A stretch of 64,000 nucleotides of DNA, taken from Chamaea fasciata. Taxonomy: Eukaryota; Chordata; Aves; Passeriformes; Sylviidae. The DNA lies in NCBI GenBank assembly GCA_029207755.1, contig JARCOQ010000007.1, positions 45,217,656 through 45,281,655 on the forward strand, written 5' to 3'. The translations under genes were made by a program, and so were the position numbers. The notes beneath the pieces were generated by a model. That model was not told the DNA's origin and did no database searches. It saw only the letters and a program-made list of their open reading frames with translations. Shown piece by piece: positions 1-13,385 of this stretch; positions within the stretch are counted from its first letter, which is position 1; every line of letters begins with the position of its first letter.

Positions 1-3000
1 TACATCAGCCTACAAAGCACAGAAACAAATCTCTCACCAGCATCTGGTATCTTCACCTGAATTGCTCCAAGTTGACTTTTGAGATGCCCTTCAGTATGTA
101 TTTTCAAGTTGCTTTTAGATCTCATGCAAGATATTCTTCATCAGAGAGAAATTCAGATCTCACTCTAGAATAGCAGCCAAAATGACTGCCTTTCTCCCTT
201 CCAAGTGTTCCCAGCTGAGTCAAATTTCCATAAAACCACTGCAGAGGCACCAAGCTTCTCTTCTTCCGCCTCCTAAAATTTCCAGCTCTTTGCTTTTCTC
301 CCATTCTGATTCAACTTCACTTCTTGTTGCTGTTATCAGCTGCTCACACTACTGCCAGACCTTATCCTTCTCTTTCTGTTATTTGCTCCTCCTCCTAAAT
401 ATTGCCACCAATCTTCAGCCTCGGTAGTTTTAATGAACTTATTGCTGGGCTCAGCAAGTGAAGCAAAGTGCTACCCTTTGCCTCCTCTTTTTCTTTGGCT
501 TTGTTCAACATGGAATTCCCACCTATCAACACAGGTTTGAATTTTCTTATTCCATTTCTTTAACTAGTTACCTTTTCCTCTGATTTATGATCTATGAATT
601 GTCATGGTGGTTTTCTGTTTCACCTTTTCTATACAGTCGATGTGCAAAGCAATGTTAGCCATTCTATTTTATCATTGCCCCACTTCTTACCTGGTCATAT
701 CTATGAGTTCTCTCTTGATCTCCTCTATAACCTCACATTCTCTTGTGAGTTTAGCATTGGCTTCTAAATGCATCCATTTAACACCGCTTCTCCCCCTAGC
801 CTTTATGATACACTTTTCTCCTCATTAATCTCTTTCCACCAATGGCTTATTAACCACATTTTTTTTCTTTTCTTCCATTTCCATTTTTCTGACTCATTCT
901 TTGCCTATATTTCCCACTGACTTCATGGTCATAAATACTTCTCTACTGCTTTTTCAGCCTGGGTGAGTTTCAGCTAATCTGCTTCCCAGCTTATCACATT
1001 ACCTCACAAAAAGGAAAAGGAGTGGGAGGGGTGGTGTATGGGCAAGAAAAGAGACAGCTACATCTGAAGAGATCAATACAGGACAGCCTTTTTTAAAAGC
1101 AGAGCTACTACATGCCAGGCTAAGCTGATTGTGAAACTATAGCATGAGCAAGCTCCAGGCTGGACTGGTTTCATTTCATGTGGGCAGAAAGCCAGGGCTC
1201 CTCAGCATGTCTATACATCAGGAAATAGGAATATAGAGAACAGACGTGTTTTGGACCAAACCCTGGAAGAGCTTCTGGACCAGTTGCTGGCATATTGCAG
1301 GTGGTGTGAAAGCAGAGATCCTTTGTTGGTTTATGCAGAACAGCATAAATCAGCCTAACAGACAGGTTGCCCGTTTAAATAGGCCATGACACACTGTCAG
1401 CTACCCGGATTACTTCTGCCAAGGAATGCTGTCTGCCCTCCCCTTGAGTGTATGAATGTCAGCAAGCTAATTACACTTAAATCACACTTGAGTTTACACA
1501 GTTTAGCAAGTTGTTCAGGGCCAAGCACTAACCCCTGAAGTGAAGGAGTATCCTGTTGCCTTAGATAGTGTTGAGATTCTCAGGCTCCCTTCTCATCCAG
1601 AACAATTTCATTTTTCTTTAAAGCTTCACTGACATCATCCATTTATAAATATCCAACTATTCCAATGCTGTCTTTTAATACATAGTATTTTGAATACAGC
1701 GATGGAGGACAGAAAGAGAGCAGCAAAACAAAAGCAGACAGCAATCTGCAAGCTAAGAGCACTTAACCAACCAATTTCAGCTCATGCATGAGAAAGGGAT
1801 GCCTTACTACTACCACTACAAGGCCACCAACACAGAACTATCCTGCTAGAAGAAAAATGACACAAAATTCAAATAACTATACTATTACTGACAAGACTCT
1901 CCCAGTTCACACAGACCATGAAATTTTACAAGTTTCCCATCTGAAACTTCAGATAGGCTTTGCAGCAGTGACCTGAAGAGCTGCATCCTCAGGTTATCTC
2001 AGAGTAGGTAAAAAGCTAATTTCCAGAGTGCTAAACTCTATGTTAACAAACCTCACATATTTAAGGTATTTTAAACTAGTAGTTTCAGCTACTTTTATAG
2101 TTGAAGTATTATTTGAAAGTAACAGGTCATGAAAGTACCAAAAGCCGTTTCACACTTGTTCCTTTCCTGATCCCTTTTTCTTTCTCCAGAGGAGCTAAAA
2201 GCACAGTATACAGTATACACAGCAATTTTTTCCAGTATAGTTTATTAATTGAAAGTGCAATTTTCTTTACTGAATAACTAACAACATATGGTAATGTTTT
2301 CTTTTGAAATGCCACCCATTTCAATAATTTGAAATACCTCAAAGGACTGAAATTTTCTTTCTGGATATTCTAGTAATGAATGTATGCTAAAGTCAACAGG
2401 CATGTAGAAGTGAAGAGAATGACAAAACTACTGAAGTAAATAAAAGTACTTGATATTATTTGTTTTTAAAAACATGTATTTCTGATCACAACTTTGTGTT
2501 TTGCTCCCTATCATTGCATAGATGTGTATTTTACTCTCAGCCCCTTTGGTATCAGCACAGTATAGTCCTTCTGTAACAAAAAAAGACATGGCCTGGTGAT
2601 ATGGTCTGCATGGGACTGAAGGCAAATCCCAGAGCAGAAGTCCAGCATTTGTGGTGATACTGGGACAATTGAATCCTGTATTCCCAAGTGTACTGCATCT
2701 CAGTACTCTTCAACAATTCTACTTGCATAGGCAACAAGATTAGCTGGAAGCCAGTACAGCTGATGAGGAGAGAGGAGAAAAACAGCAGACTGCTTCTGGT
2801 TTCTCCATAAAGAAAGGTTTTTATCTGGTTCATTTGTTCAAGTTTCTGTAATTTCTCCAGTTAGATCCCAAGTATTAAAAAGACAAATCTTTTTCAAGGA
2901 CAAAAATAATATCCCTCTCAAGTGATGATACAGTCAAAGATGTACCTATCCTTGTGTTATCAAGGATAGGAATTCGATAGGAAAAGAAAATTCTTGGTTT

Positions 3001-3483
3001 TTTTTTCCCTAGCTCTATTAATTCCTCTCACAGATCCTTCTAATCCAATAATTATTATCTCCCTCTACAATTCTTTTTCCAAGCAGATTCCTTTCAAGTA
3101 TACAAAGAGTTGCTTCAATTGCCTTTCATGCTCTGATATTTCTCTATTAGGATTATTAGGGTGCTTCTCATTAGCAAGCAGCTTTTAATAGCTAATATTT
3201 TATTAACTTTTTTTCTATACTCCCTGACTCTACTTATTCTCACCACCCCTTATACAGTGATTAGGGACCCTCATTATGAATTCACATTCATTCACTTTTC
3301 CATGACAGCATTTTCTAAGGACCAAGGCCAGCAAATTTTTTCAGGCCGAATCAAAAGTAACAAATTTTCAAAGCCCATTCCTTTAATATTTCTGCCTATC
3401 CCACAAAGGACTTTAGGAACCAATCAGCAGAGAGTGATCTACCTATACATAGAGTGATTGGATGTACTGTGCATGCACTGTGT

Positions 3484-3517
3484 CCTACCTGTAGGTAGGT
3501 CCTACCTGTAGGTAGAT
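3484..3517. repeat. Tandem pair of short hairpin units
   Basis: The unit CCTACCTGTAGGTAG occurs twice in a row (from 3484 and from 3501). Each copy is an inverted repeat, CTACCT and AGGTAG around GT. A small local duplication of unknown meaning, in KCNK10 intron 2. Confidence 0.8.
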
Positions 3518-6500
3518 CTACAGCATACAACAAGGGATGTGCACAGAGAACTAAGCTCAAAAGGTTTAGCTCCCTGCAAAGACATCATCTAAGTCCTGGA
3601 AGCAGCATAGCTACAGGAAAGCTGCAGACATGTGAAGCATCTTAGGCTCAGTCTGTCTCCTACTACACAGCTGGAGTAGCTCTGGATTGATGCTACAAAC
3701 CAGGATGCCTGCACCAACTAGGACAGGACCCAAGATCTAAATCCTTTTTTTCCCCCATCCTTTTAGGAGGAATAGGGTAAAATAAAGATAGTGGCAGAAG
3801 GGAAGCTGGGACAAGATGACCTCCAGAGGCACAGGTAGAAGGTTCAATAATCAGATACCACTGCTTTTCTTCACAGTTCAGTCTTTTCCTGTCTTCAGCA
3901 ACATGCAAGTCTTCTCCACAGTTAATTCAAAACACTATTTTTTGCCTGCTCTATCTAGAGTTTTCTTCTAGAACATGAAAAGTCTTTTCCTTTGACATGG
4001 AAGCAGCCTGGAAAGAAAAGCTGGCTTATGACACTAATGAACCAAGCAAGCAGCAGCAAAATGAAACATCCCTGTAGGATGTTCTCATTCTTACTTACCT
4101 TCAGAGCAAAACTGGTTCAGAACACTAATCCAAAGTGCCTATCCAAAATCTTAATTCTTACTAACATAATTAGGCAGTAAAGCCTGATTAGCTTATTTCC
4201 AGCTCTGCTTCCTTTTCAGCTTGCTGTAGTCATTAGTGGATATTAATAATATGGCTTAGTTACCAGTGGATGATTTTTTTTCATATACATATATGCTGTA
4301 ATCACTCACAATCCTAAATTAAGCCAAATGGACAAGGAAGAAGAAAGAAGTCTGACAATAACATAAGTAAGTTCTTAAGTAGCAAGCCACTCTATCTTGC
4401 ATAATCTTGCAGGGTTCATTATGAAAGCAGGGCTCATTATGCAAGTTTTTACTCATATACAGTGCACAGGATATATATAAACAGAGTATGAATGCTCTTA
4501 TCAGGTCCATAGGAATTACTTTGCCAAAATACAAAGATGGTCTTCCTGTCTCTCCTAATGATAGAAAAAACCTGATCTTTCTGAGAAGAGTAACCACCCC
4601 ATTATACACTCTCTGTGTGCGTTATTACAAAGGCAGGATGACTTGGTTTTGAACACAGTTACTAATAAGATTATTTTATAACACATAAAAACAAAAAGAA
4701 AAGGTTTGTAGTATGTTAGCAGATGTATCTAGCAATGTTATTTTTCTTTTCAACTCTATGTCCAGTCACCTAAGACCTGCTGTCTTCTGCTATTGGATCT
4801 AATAGGTACAGTGCAGATAAATGTACTTGAAGAACCTGAAGTTTCATTATCTTTTAGCATGTTCTAGGTTTCATTTTCTTTAACTCTGAAAACTCAAAAG
4901 TGTTGAGATAGAACACACAATGTTGTCATTTTCTTAATCTGGTATTCACTATTTTGCTGAGCTATAGATCACCTACAGCCTTAAACAGTGTTCTGGCTTC
5001 ACTGCAACAAATATCTTCAGATGCAGAAGTGGGCTTTAAAATTTTGCATTTAAGAACTTCCACTTGAGGTGGCTTTAGAAAATTTAGACTTCACTGTGAA
5101 ACACTTGACATTGTTGTGAAAAAATTACCTGTCATTTTGTTAGTATTTGATAGATCTGAATCAAAATCCAACAGTCAAATACAAATTTAAAATACTTTGA
5201 ATCTTCCTGAGGATTTGCACTGTTTTCATCACTATATTTCTTCTGAAGTCTGTGAATGAACCTCCAAGTCTGGACTCAGCAATTCACATTGGTGCTACCA
5301 ATGCTAATATTTGCAATAGGTTTTGGAGATAAATGTGAAAAGGATCTGTCATCCCCACTAAATTTTAACAGCTTCCTCATACAGTGCTGTACATCTTCCC
5401 AAGGCAGAATCCTTTGAAAGATTGAAATTTAGAAAAAGGTATACATTTCTCCATCATTAGTCTTGTAAGGACCACTATACACCTTTGGCCTTCTTAAAAG
5501 ATTGTTCCAGAGTCATCCCCACAGTAAAATAATACAAGTTAGTTCAAAGTTTTCCCTTTTTGTATTTTTCCACATTCTCCAAAGCACAGAGGTGAATCAA
5601 CCTCTATTGAGAGCCATTCTGCAGAGTATGATCTGTGTTCATCTAAGAGCTTTCAGGTAGTCAAATAACATTAATTATGAATAGTTCCTTTAGTGGTACA
5701 CTGCACACAGCACAGCAGCTAGGACCCATGGAAATTGCCACATCAGTCTGAACTCACAGCTGTAAAGGCTGTTGCATTTACAGCATTTGGTGCAATGCAG
5801 AAATGTGTTGGGCCAGCCAGGGGGATGTCACTTCTGAGATCACCGATTGAAGTTGTGAAAGACCAGCATTAACTCCCTGACGTTACCCTCAAGCAAGTTC
5901 ATTCAGTGCTCTTCTGTGCAAGTCAGTTACAATCAGTTTTCTGTATAAGCACACACAACTACATTCCTGGAGCCAGTTTCACCCCAGACATACAGAAGAA
6001 TCCAAAGAAACATGTTGTTTATTGACTAATCTATTTCAATATTTCACATCACTTGGTCCTAAGACTTTCACATCCTAAGATGATAAACTCGTTTTAATTT
6101 ACTTTTGCATAATGACTTACAGTTACCCACTGCAATGCCTGAGGACATACTGAAATCTCAGATGATACGATTTGTCCCAAATATCTAATGACAGAGTATG
6201 TGTGTTCTTCATTTTAGTATCACAACTTTTGAGGTGAATGAAGAAAAATATTGTGTAAAATAAAGAATTGGTGTAGGTCTATAACTTAGGCTAGAGAATA
6301 AGGGCTGTTACAACTGCAGTTGGTGTGCAAAAGTCCACAATCTGCTGAGGTGCTTTGTTTGTTGTACCTTACACAAGTTCTGCTTTCTGGTTGGAAAGAA
6401 TGTATTTTGCATATCTTATACTGGTGACAATCCCACCAAGTGAATAAAAGCTTCTTGCTTTTAGTGTTTTCAAAACATGCTTTAATCATTATTTCTAAGG

Positions 6501-7689
6501 AGTAGAGGGAAATACAGATCTCTGCAACACTGCCAAGAGAAACACATCTGAACCAATATCCCTGGATCCTGCCAACCAAACATGTTCACCTGTCTTTTGC
6601 AGATTGATCAAGGATGTGATCCAAGCCATCCCTGATCTAAGTAATACTACTTCCTGCTAAAGCAGATTTTTCTTGTTAGTTGTAGCACCAGGCTGCCCAA
6701 AGGTACAGATACAGCTACACAGTTTTTGACTCAGAACTGTCCTGTCTTCTGTGAACACAGAGCACAAGAGAGAGACCACATCTATTTGCAAAGAAGTTTA
6801 GGTGGAAAAGTAGGGGAAGGCCTTTTCTATCACATCACTGAGATACTGGAACATCTTTTTAAAAGAAATAAGCTTATAAATTTGATTCACCTACAGAAAG
6901 GGATTTTTAACACAGCTGACTAGATGGACACAAGAATTCAGGGGATAGCTCCATGTTCTTTCAAACAGCCTGAAATCAACAACAGAGCTCTAGTGCAACA
7001 CCCCAAAGGGAAACACTGTGCTCTTGGAAGGCTGTCACAAATTCAGATCTGAAATATGCGGCTGAAGTTTGAATATAGTCCTTAGGTATGTCACATTTCT
7101 TATCTAATCTTTGTTTTCTCTGGGCTAACTGATAGGCTTCCACATGGAATCCCAGAAGATACTCTACTGAAGTCGTGTAAGATCCACAATACTTTCCTTG
7201 TCTAGAGTTTTAATCAATGAGAGATAAATCCAACCTTGATAGACCTTTCTTGCATGTTATTACATTTATCAAGTTTACCCTTACATGCTTGATAATCATT
7301 TCCTTCAAAATTGATTCTAAAACTTTTCATACTACATTGGACTAAAAATTCCAAAGTTTTAAATGACAATTACTTTCTATTTTGATTTGTATACTTCATC
7401 CTCCTTTATTTATTTAAAAATTACAACAGTAAACCTGTAAGTTCAGAATTCTTGGCTGAATATTTACTTCAAAAATCCCACCTATCCTGTTCTATGTGCC
7501 CTCACGGTTCCTCTGTTGAATTTTGAAGAAAGAATTAAGAACTTAAGACCACTTGAAAATTTGTAATGATGAGGGCATATGTCTTGCAAATCTGTCACCT
7601 CTTTCAAAATTTTTTTCCAGGTATTAGGTTCTGCTTTTCTCTGCATACATCTTTCATTATTCTGGTGAATTAAAGTACCAGTCTCTTCA

Positions 7690-7985
7690 TTCTCACGAGC
7701 AGTGACAGGACTCAAGGAAATGGCCTGAATCTGAGTTGGGAGATATCTAGGTTGGATATCAGGAGAAAGCTTTTCACCCAGAGGGTGGTTTGGCACTGGA
7801 ACAGGATCTCCAGAGAATTGGCCACAGGCCCAACCCTGACAGAGTCCAAGAAGCATTTGGAAAATGCTCTCAGGCACACGGTGTGTGTGACTCTTAGGGT
7901 GTCCTGCATAGGGTCAGGAGTTGGACTCAATGATCCTGATGGGTCCCTTCCAACTCAAGCTTATTCTATGATTCTATGGTTCTAT
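7690..7985 (+). mobile_element. CR1 LINE, 3' end fragment
   Basis: The plus strand carries the C-terminal end of the CR1 ORF2 reverse transcriptase (RRKLFTQRVVWHWNRISREL), followed by the standard CR1 3' end: GGAGTTGGACTCAATGATCC, then a GGGTCCCTTCCAACTC stretch. It ends in the CR1 octamer, ATTCTATG at 7963-7970 and 7971-7978 plus a degenerate third copy to 7985. The element is 5'-truncated, as most CR1 copies are. It lies in KCNK10 intron 2, antisense to the gene. This family is a marker of bird and reptile genomes. Confidence 0.92.
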
Positions 7986-8176
7986 ATTTACAATATTCCA
8001 GAGACATAGTTTCTGCTTCTCAGACCTTAAAATGACTAGGAAAGAGCCTGCTCTTCACACTGACCATTCCAAGGCCTCTGTGAACAATTTTGTTCCCCAT
8101 AAACTCAGCTGGTCAATAAACCACTGAGCTGTTTCTCCTAACTTCCAAGAAGTACCACCTTCTTCACACAGCCTAC

Positions 8177-8505
8177 CTGAATCAGTGTCTCCAGCTCCAT
8201 CTCAGTTACACAGACGTGCTCCCGAAGAAAGACAGCCTTCTCCGATGCTATTGTGTTCTTCTGCCTGCTTTCAAAGGGCTGCTCCAGGGCACGGAAGACA
8301 AGTCCCCCCGCCACTAGGTAAACCACCACCACGAAAAAGATGGCCACCACTGCTCTCCAGTCCATGACTTTCTGCCGGCCTTGAGAAGGGGCTTCCATGG
8401 CAGCAACAACAGTGGCTCGGGGGGGAACGGAGAATTGTGGAGATGGGTAATGTCCGTTAGTTTTGGGCTCAGGCTCACAAGCCGGCACGGGTGAGGGAAC
8501 AGCCA
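8177..8505 (-). CDS. KCNK10: KCNK10 (TREK-2) coding exon 2: N-terminal region, TM1, start of cap
   Basis: TREK-2 is a two-pore-domain background potassium channel of the plasma membrane, gated by stretch, lipids, pH and temperature. Read on the minus strand, the exon starts after a TTTCAG acceptor and ends at CAG|GTAGGC. It supplies 2 nt plus 109 codons, ending in phase 0. The translation starts [13 protein letters not shown], has the stretch [14 protein letters not shown], then TM1 (about [20 protein letters not shown]) and [13 protein letters not shown], and ends [24 protein letters not shown] and ETLIQ match human TREK-2; TREK-1 has KALEQPHE instead. The Cys in HVCVT corresponds to the cap cysteine (Cys93 in TREK-1). 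Two internal methionines, about residues 54 and 65 of the MKFPIE isoform, correspond to known alternative initiation sites of TREK-2. The pore and remaining helices lie on exons beyond the left edge. I am confident of the gene and both splice sites. Confidence 0.95.
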
Positions 8506-8694
8506 CTGAAACACAAAGCAAAAAACCTTATTCAAAATCAAATCTCTTAGGGTATGACCTTGATTTTCATAAAAACTTCCCTAAATAACATTTTCAAGCT
8601 TTTACATAAATCATGTTCTTCACATAGATATGTTTCTTCTCATCTAGAAGGTTCCATGTCTGCTTTGTCCATCCATACCAAGGGTTTACTTTGC

Positions 8695-8731
8695 CCATTA
8701 CCTCTAGAACTTAACCATTACCTCTAGAACT
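8695..8731. repeat. 20-bp tandem duplication
   Basis: CCATTACCTCTAGAACT occurs at 8695-8711 and again at 8715-8731. A simple local duplication about 190 bp upstream of the KCNK10 TM1 exon in the minus-strand sense. Confidence 0.85.
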
Positions 8732-11700
8732 GGACAGGACAGTTACATGTGCAAAAAGTTCAGAAATATCCAGAAAACCATTTATGCAAAATGAGCACAA
8801 AAATTCTGACCAGTTAGGACGTAATTTACACATGGTTTGGTGAAGGACCCTGGCAGTGATTTAAATCATAATACTAATAGTATTAATAGTGCTAAGAAAT
8901 TGAACTGTTAATGAACATTGATCACTGCCTGACCTGGTATTGACAGAAACAGAAAATGCTTTGCAAACCACAGTACTATTTGGCTCACTAACATAAACTG
9001 GCCCATACTGTTTACCTGGATTCACAAAACCTTCATTCATTAAAATGTCCTTAAAGCCTGGAACACAAAGTTTAGCATAAATCATGGGTCAGCTAGAGTA
9101 CACAAGATGTCTGAAGTCAAATTGACACACCAAGTGCAACTGCAGACCTCTCACTTTGGAACTGAGACACTGTATAGCCCAGATGACCTTTGCAATACAT
9201 CAGAGTTAACAAGTCCTGACCTCCAGTTGGACTTAATAGCCTGACCACTGTGTCAAGCTATCAAGGCATGTAAATCAAAGCTGGGTCACCTCCAAATAAT
9301 TCAGGTGTCTCATCATCACACTTCCCCACTCTCTACTGCTAGTGTTACTAATGGCAAGACGTGGCCAGGTTCCTCAGCATCCACTGATCTAATGGTACCA
9401 TGTAGGATTTGAAGATGCTGGATTCATTTTAAACCAAATTCCTGTGTAATCTTACCATAGTGCAGCTGCCACTGGCCTGTAATTTCTTTGAAACTAGATT
9501 AATTTTTTGCATATAAGACCTAAATCAGATTATGGTTAAAATACAGCTACTTTAGGTGCATTCTCTGAACTTATACACAATGTGTCTTCGCTGTTTCACT
9601 TAGAAATTAAAGCAGAAAGATTGACAACATCCCATCAGAGTGGCATTGTAATCCCATTCTCTAAAATTTAAACATACAATATGATTATACCTTGAGTCTG
9701 AAGAGGGCCATAACTCTTTCCCAACAGAAACCATTTTATGGTACTGAATAATTTCAGAACTCGGGTGTTTACTACACTCATGTTTTCCTACAAGCAATAC
9801 AACTCTGAAGGATTGCATGGAGGATAGAGCTTCCAGCTTACCTGACAATCAATAAACTACAGAAATCTATAGTTGCTTTACACTTAGAGTTAATACTTTG
9901 TTTCATATATCATTTAGATGTTCAAGATACCAAATAGATTAGAAAGGATCCAGGATCAGAGCAAAAGCCTTTGTGGTTGATTCCTTTTTTGTTTGTTTTG
10001 ACAACACTATGTGGCACAGCTGTCCAGTCTGACCATCAAAAGATCTTTATGGTTCCCAATACTTATTAACCAGGATGGGGTGACATCAAACTTGAAAGGA
10101 TATTTTCTCTTACCTCCAGATATATTTCATGTGACTATTAAGAAATTTATGTGATAATAGGAAGAAAAGTGACAGTATTAGAAAGAAGTCATGCTTTTTG
10201 TAAGATATCAGTGTATTTATTCTCTAAGTCTCCTGAAAGTATTATTGTAATAAATACAGTGAATTTCAGCAAGAAACACCAGAAAAGTATGCAGAAGAAA
10301 TATAAAATATTGAGGTTGTATGAAGCAATCAGAACTTCCCTTTCTCTATAGGCAAGTACCTTAAACATGAGTCACAACATCTCCTTACTGAACTAAATTT
10401 GAGTACTCACAAAAGTGGCTCAGCTGATGTAACCCAGTGTAACATAGCTTCCATAGATTCCATAAAATTCATACAATTTGAATTAGTTAGAGCCCATAAC
10501 TACTGTGTATACTGCAAACCAACACAAAATCTGCGAGCCTGAGGGCTGATTTTTCACTCTTCAGATTACTCAGCATCAGGATCCAAGGCTCACACGGTAA
10601 GAAGAGAGCAGAATTCATGTGACAGAATGCTACGATTTTTTGAAACAGGTATCCACCTTACCACAACTGGCATAGTCCAGTGTAGACTGAGTGAGCCTCT
10701 CAGTGGAAAGCAATGCCTACCTTTGATATGGCACAAATAAGTCAAGAAGATGGAAGTCAAGAGCTGGTATCATTAAAACAGCATTTGAGTTTTCTTTTCC
10801 TCTCTGCTAGTATAAATGTTTTTTCTTATTCAAACCATGTTTCTGGTAAAGTGTTAGTACCAGCCTTACAGTAAAATCATGGTTTGTTTGATTCTGTCTT
10901 CTAAGAAAAATATGTTGTACTGATTTAAGAATACAACGGGACACTCACAGTAGAGAACAGAAAATGTTCTTATAAATATTTTGTCACTTAAACAACTTAG
11001 TGAATTACTATGCTCAGCTTGCTTATCTCTAAAAAGAAAAGAAGACCCATCCTAGTTTTTCATTTTCTGCTATTACTAATAGCTATCCTAAGTAAATGTA
11101 GAACTGTTGATCCTAAAGCATTTTATATTATTTAAATAAATTCACAGGAAGACTCTACTAAAGCAGCTAGTTAAGCAACTGACGTGTAACAGAAATGGTC
11201 TTCTTACAAAGCCAATGCACAAGGCACAACTGTAGTCAACACTGCAGACATTTTAAGAAGGAGTTAGTTATTGGAAGAACAGTGTAGATACTCCATCAAG
11301 GAGCTATCCCACTCTTTACAAGACAGTGGGGGTTAGTGACTTAAGCATGTGGTAAGAAGTCAGAAATCCTGATTTCTAACTCGAACACTGTCTCTGTGAA
11401 CCTGCACTCTCACAAAAGTGCTGCCATTTGTCTTTAAACCATGGTTTCATCAACTGCAAAAAGAGAAAGTAGTGCTTACTTTTCTACCAGTGCCCTGGGA
11501 GAGTCCATTTCTGAAAATAAGCGCTACATGAAATTCCAGAAGTTTAACTAGTTGTTTTATTAAAATCAAAGAATGGGCTACATTGGCAATTCAACAATGT
11601 CCAGAGGTATACAGCTTAAAAAAAAAAAGAACTTCATAAATTCTTGCACTTGTAGAGACCGTTTAGACCATAGTTTAGTACAAACACAGAGCAAAAGAGA

Positions 11701-12269
11701 ATAGGACATGTTTACAATAAACACAGAAAAATCCCTACTTCATTTGTTCATATTTTTTTAAAGCAAGCTGCAGTCACAACACGCTTTTCCACAAACAGAG
11801 CCTCATCCATATGTTTGTTAAATCATATCAAAGAAGACTTAATCAGCCTCAGAGAAAGCAATGATAGATAACCATACCCAAGCATGCACTGTATTAGCTG
11901 ACAGCTAATCTCATAGGTACAGGAACCTCAAAGGAACACTCCAGTGTTTCAAAACAGGCCTTATCCCAGTAAAAGGATGCCAGAGAGCAAGTAAAAGTAA
12001 ATTCCTGATTTTTTTAATAACCTTCAAAACAAAACAACTGAAGACATCAATGCTCCAAGTGAAATTGCAATGTTAGGATCTGTACAGTTGTTCATACCTG
12101 AGATCACCACATTACCTGCGCTTGTAATGGTGATCACTGCCAGGCCTCCCACTGACATGTGAAGAGCTTAAATACCTCAGATTTCTCCTAATCTTGATGA
12201 GAATTAAGGAAGAAAAACTCTCACTCATCATCAAGGTGATGGGGTAAAGCTTAACTGATTAAAGTTGTA

Positions 12270-13385
12270 GGCAATTCCCTCCTACGGAGAGCAGAGGGCC
12301 CAAAGATCTGACCAGGCCTAGCCCATGGCAGGGTGTGCTACCTCCTGCAGCCTGGGTCACAGACATCACCAGGACACTTCCCAGGCTGGCACGGCCCTCA
12401 GACTGCTGCCCGTTCCCAATCTGCCATGTAAGGGGCCCAGGAAATGGCAGCACATAGTCCAAGGGTGATCAAAAAGGACTTCAGGGCCTTCAGATGTTCG
12501 CTAAGGGAGCCTGGGGTGTGGGTTTTGATCCCCTTTCTATTTACAGTTAAAGGCAGCAACATGGGAAGAAATGGACAAACTGAGTCGATGGCTCCATGGC
12601 TGATATCATCAAAATGTTGGGGGTTTTGAGAATGGAATGGTTCTTCACAGCCCCAGGCATGCTGGCGTCAGATGGGATTCACCTCTCTCAGTGGTGGAAG
12701 AATCTTCACTCAGGATCTAGTGTGGTTCACTGGTAGGTTTTTGAACTAGATGTGAGGGGGTAGAGGGGCAATATGAGGTCTGTCCCTGCCAAAAGTGAGA
12801 AGATATGAAAATTGACAGATAGGGGGACGGGGTGCTAGGGAGGGTTCTTTGCAGTGACTCTGAACTGTGCTAGCCACCCTGGACCATATCTTCAGTCTTA
12901 AGGAGATGAGCCAGGGAGTCCTAACAAAAGCCACAGGGAAACATCAGGGAAATACCTGAAAAGAGTAATGGGATATTCCTCAAGGAAGGCAGCTTGGCAA
13001 TCCGCTGGAGCAATAAATTGGACAAGGAAAGCAAGAGACCAGTATAGCTGAGGCTGAGTGGGGAACCGCTGGTCGAACTAAAGGTAAAGAGACAAATGCA
13101 CAGACAGTGGAGACAAGGACACGTAACCTGGGGAGAGTATAGAGATGAAGGGATGGGGTAAGGAAGGCTAAGGCAAAGCTGAAACTGAACATCACAAGGC
13201 ACACACCAATAATAACAAGGGCTTCTGCTGGTATGTTAACCAGAAAAGGAAAGTCAAAGCCCCCTGATAAACAATAGTAGTCCCCTGATAAACAACATTG
13301 GTAAACTGATAATAACAGATGAGAAGATGGTTGGGGTACTCAACAACTTTTTTATGTCAGTCTTCAGTGACAGCCTATGTTTAAC
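12270..13385 (+). mobile_element. Old CR1-type LINE relic spanning the ORF1 end and ORF2
   Basis: Near 12672-12750 the plus strand resembles the end of CR1 ORF1, whose esterase-like domain finishes in a DGIHLS motif (here SDGIHLSQWW). Near 13260-13378 it resembles the ORF2 segment before the reverse transcriptase, reading PLINNIGKLIITDEK, then VGVLNNFFMSVFS; intact copies have a conserved EVLNNFFASVF here. Only about 500 bp separate the two, too little for the endonuclease domain, so an internal deletion is likely. A 22-bp duplication (CCCCTGATAAACAA twice) lies at 13261-13297. The left boundary is approximate. Confidence 0.6.

Larger units (their letters stand above)
1..8176 (-). other. KCNK10: KCNK10 intron 2 (part)
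   Basis: AT-rich intronic DNA downstream, in the minus-strand sense, of the TM1 exon. The next exon (cap helices and first pore loop, containing the TIGYG filter) was looked for on the minus strand and not found, so it lies beyond the left edge. The only transposable element I recognise is the CR1 tail near 7.7-8.0 kb. Short open frames here have no recognisable product. Confidence 0.8.

Noticed and set aside
7482..8009. Frames of 72-131 codons on both strands near the CR1 tail
   Set aside because: The plus-strand frame is the end of CR1 ORF2; the minus-strand frames are its antisense shadow.
1..8176. Search for the KCNK10 pore exon (TIGYG filter) on the minus strand
   Set aside because: No matching segment found, so it is taken to lie outside the window rather than being lost.
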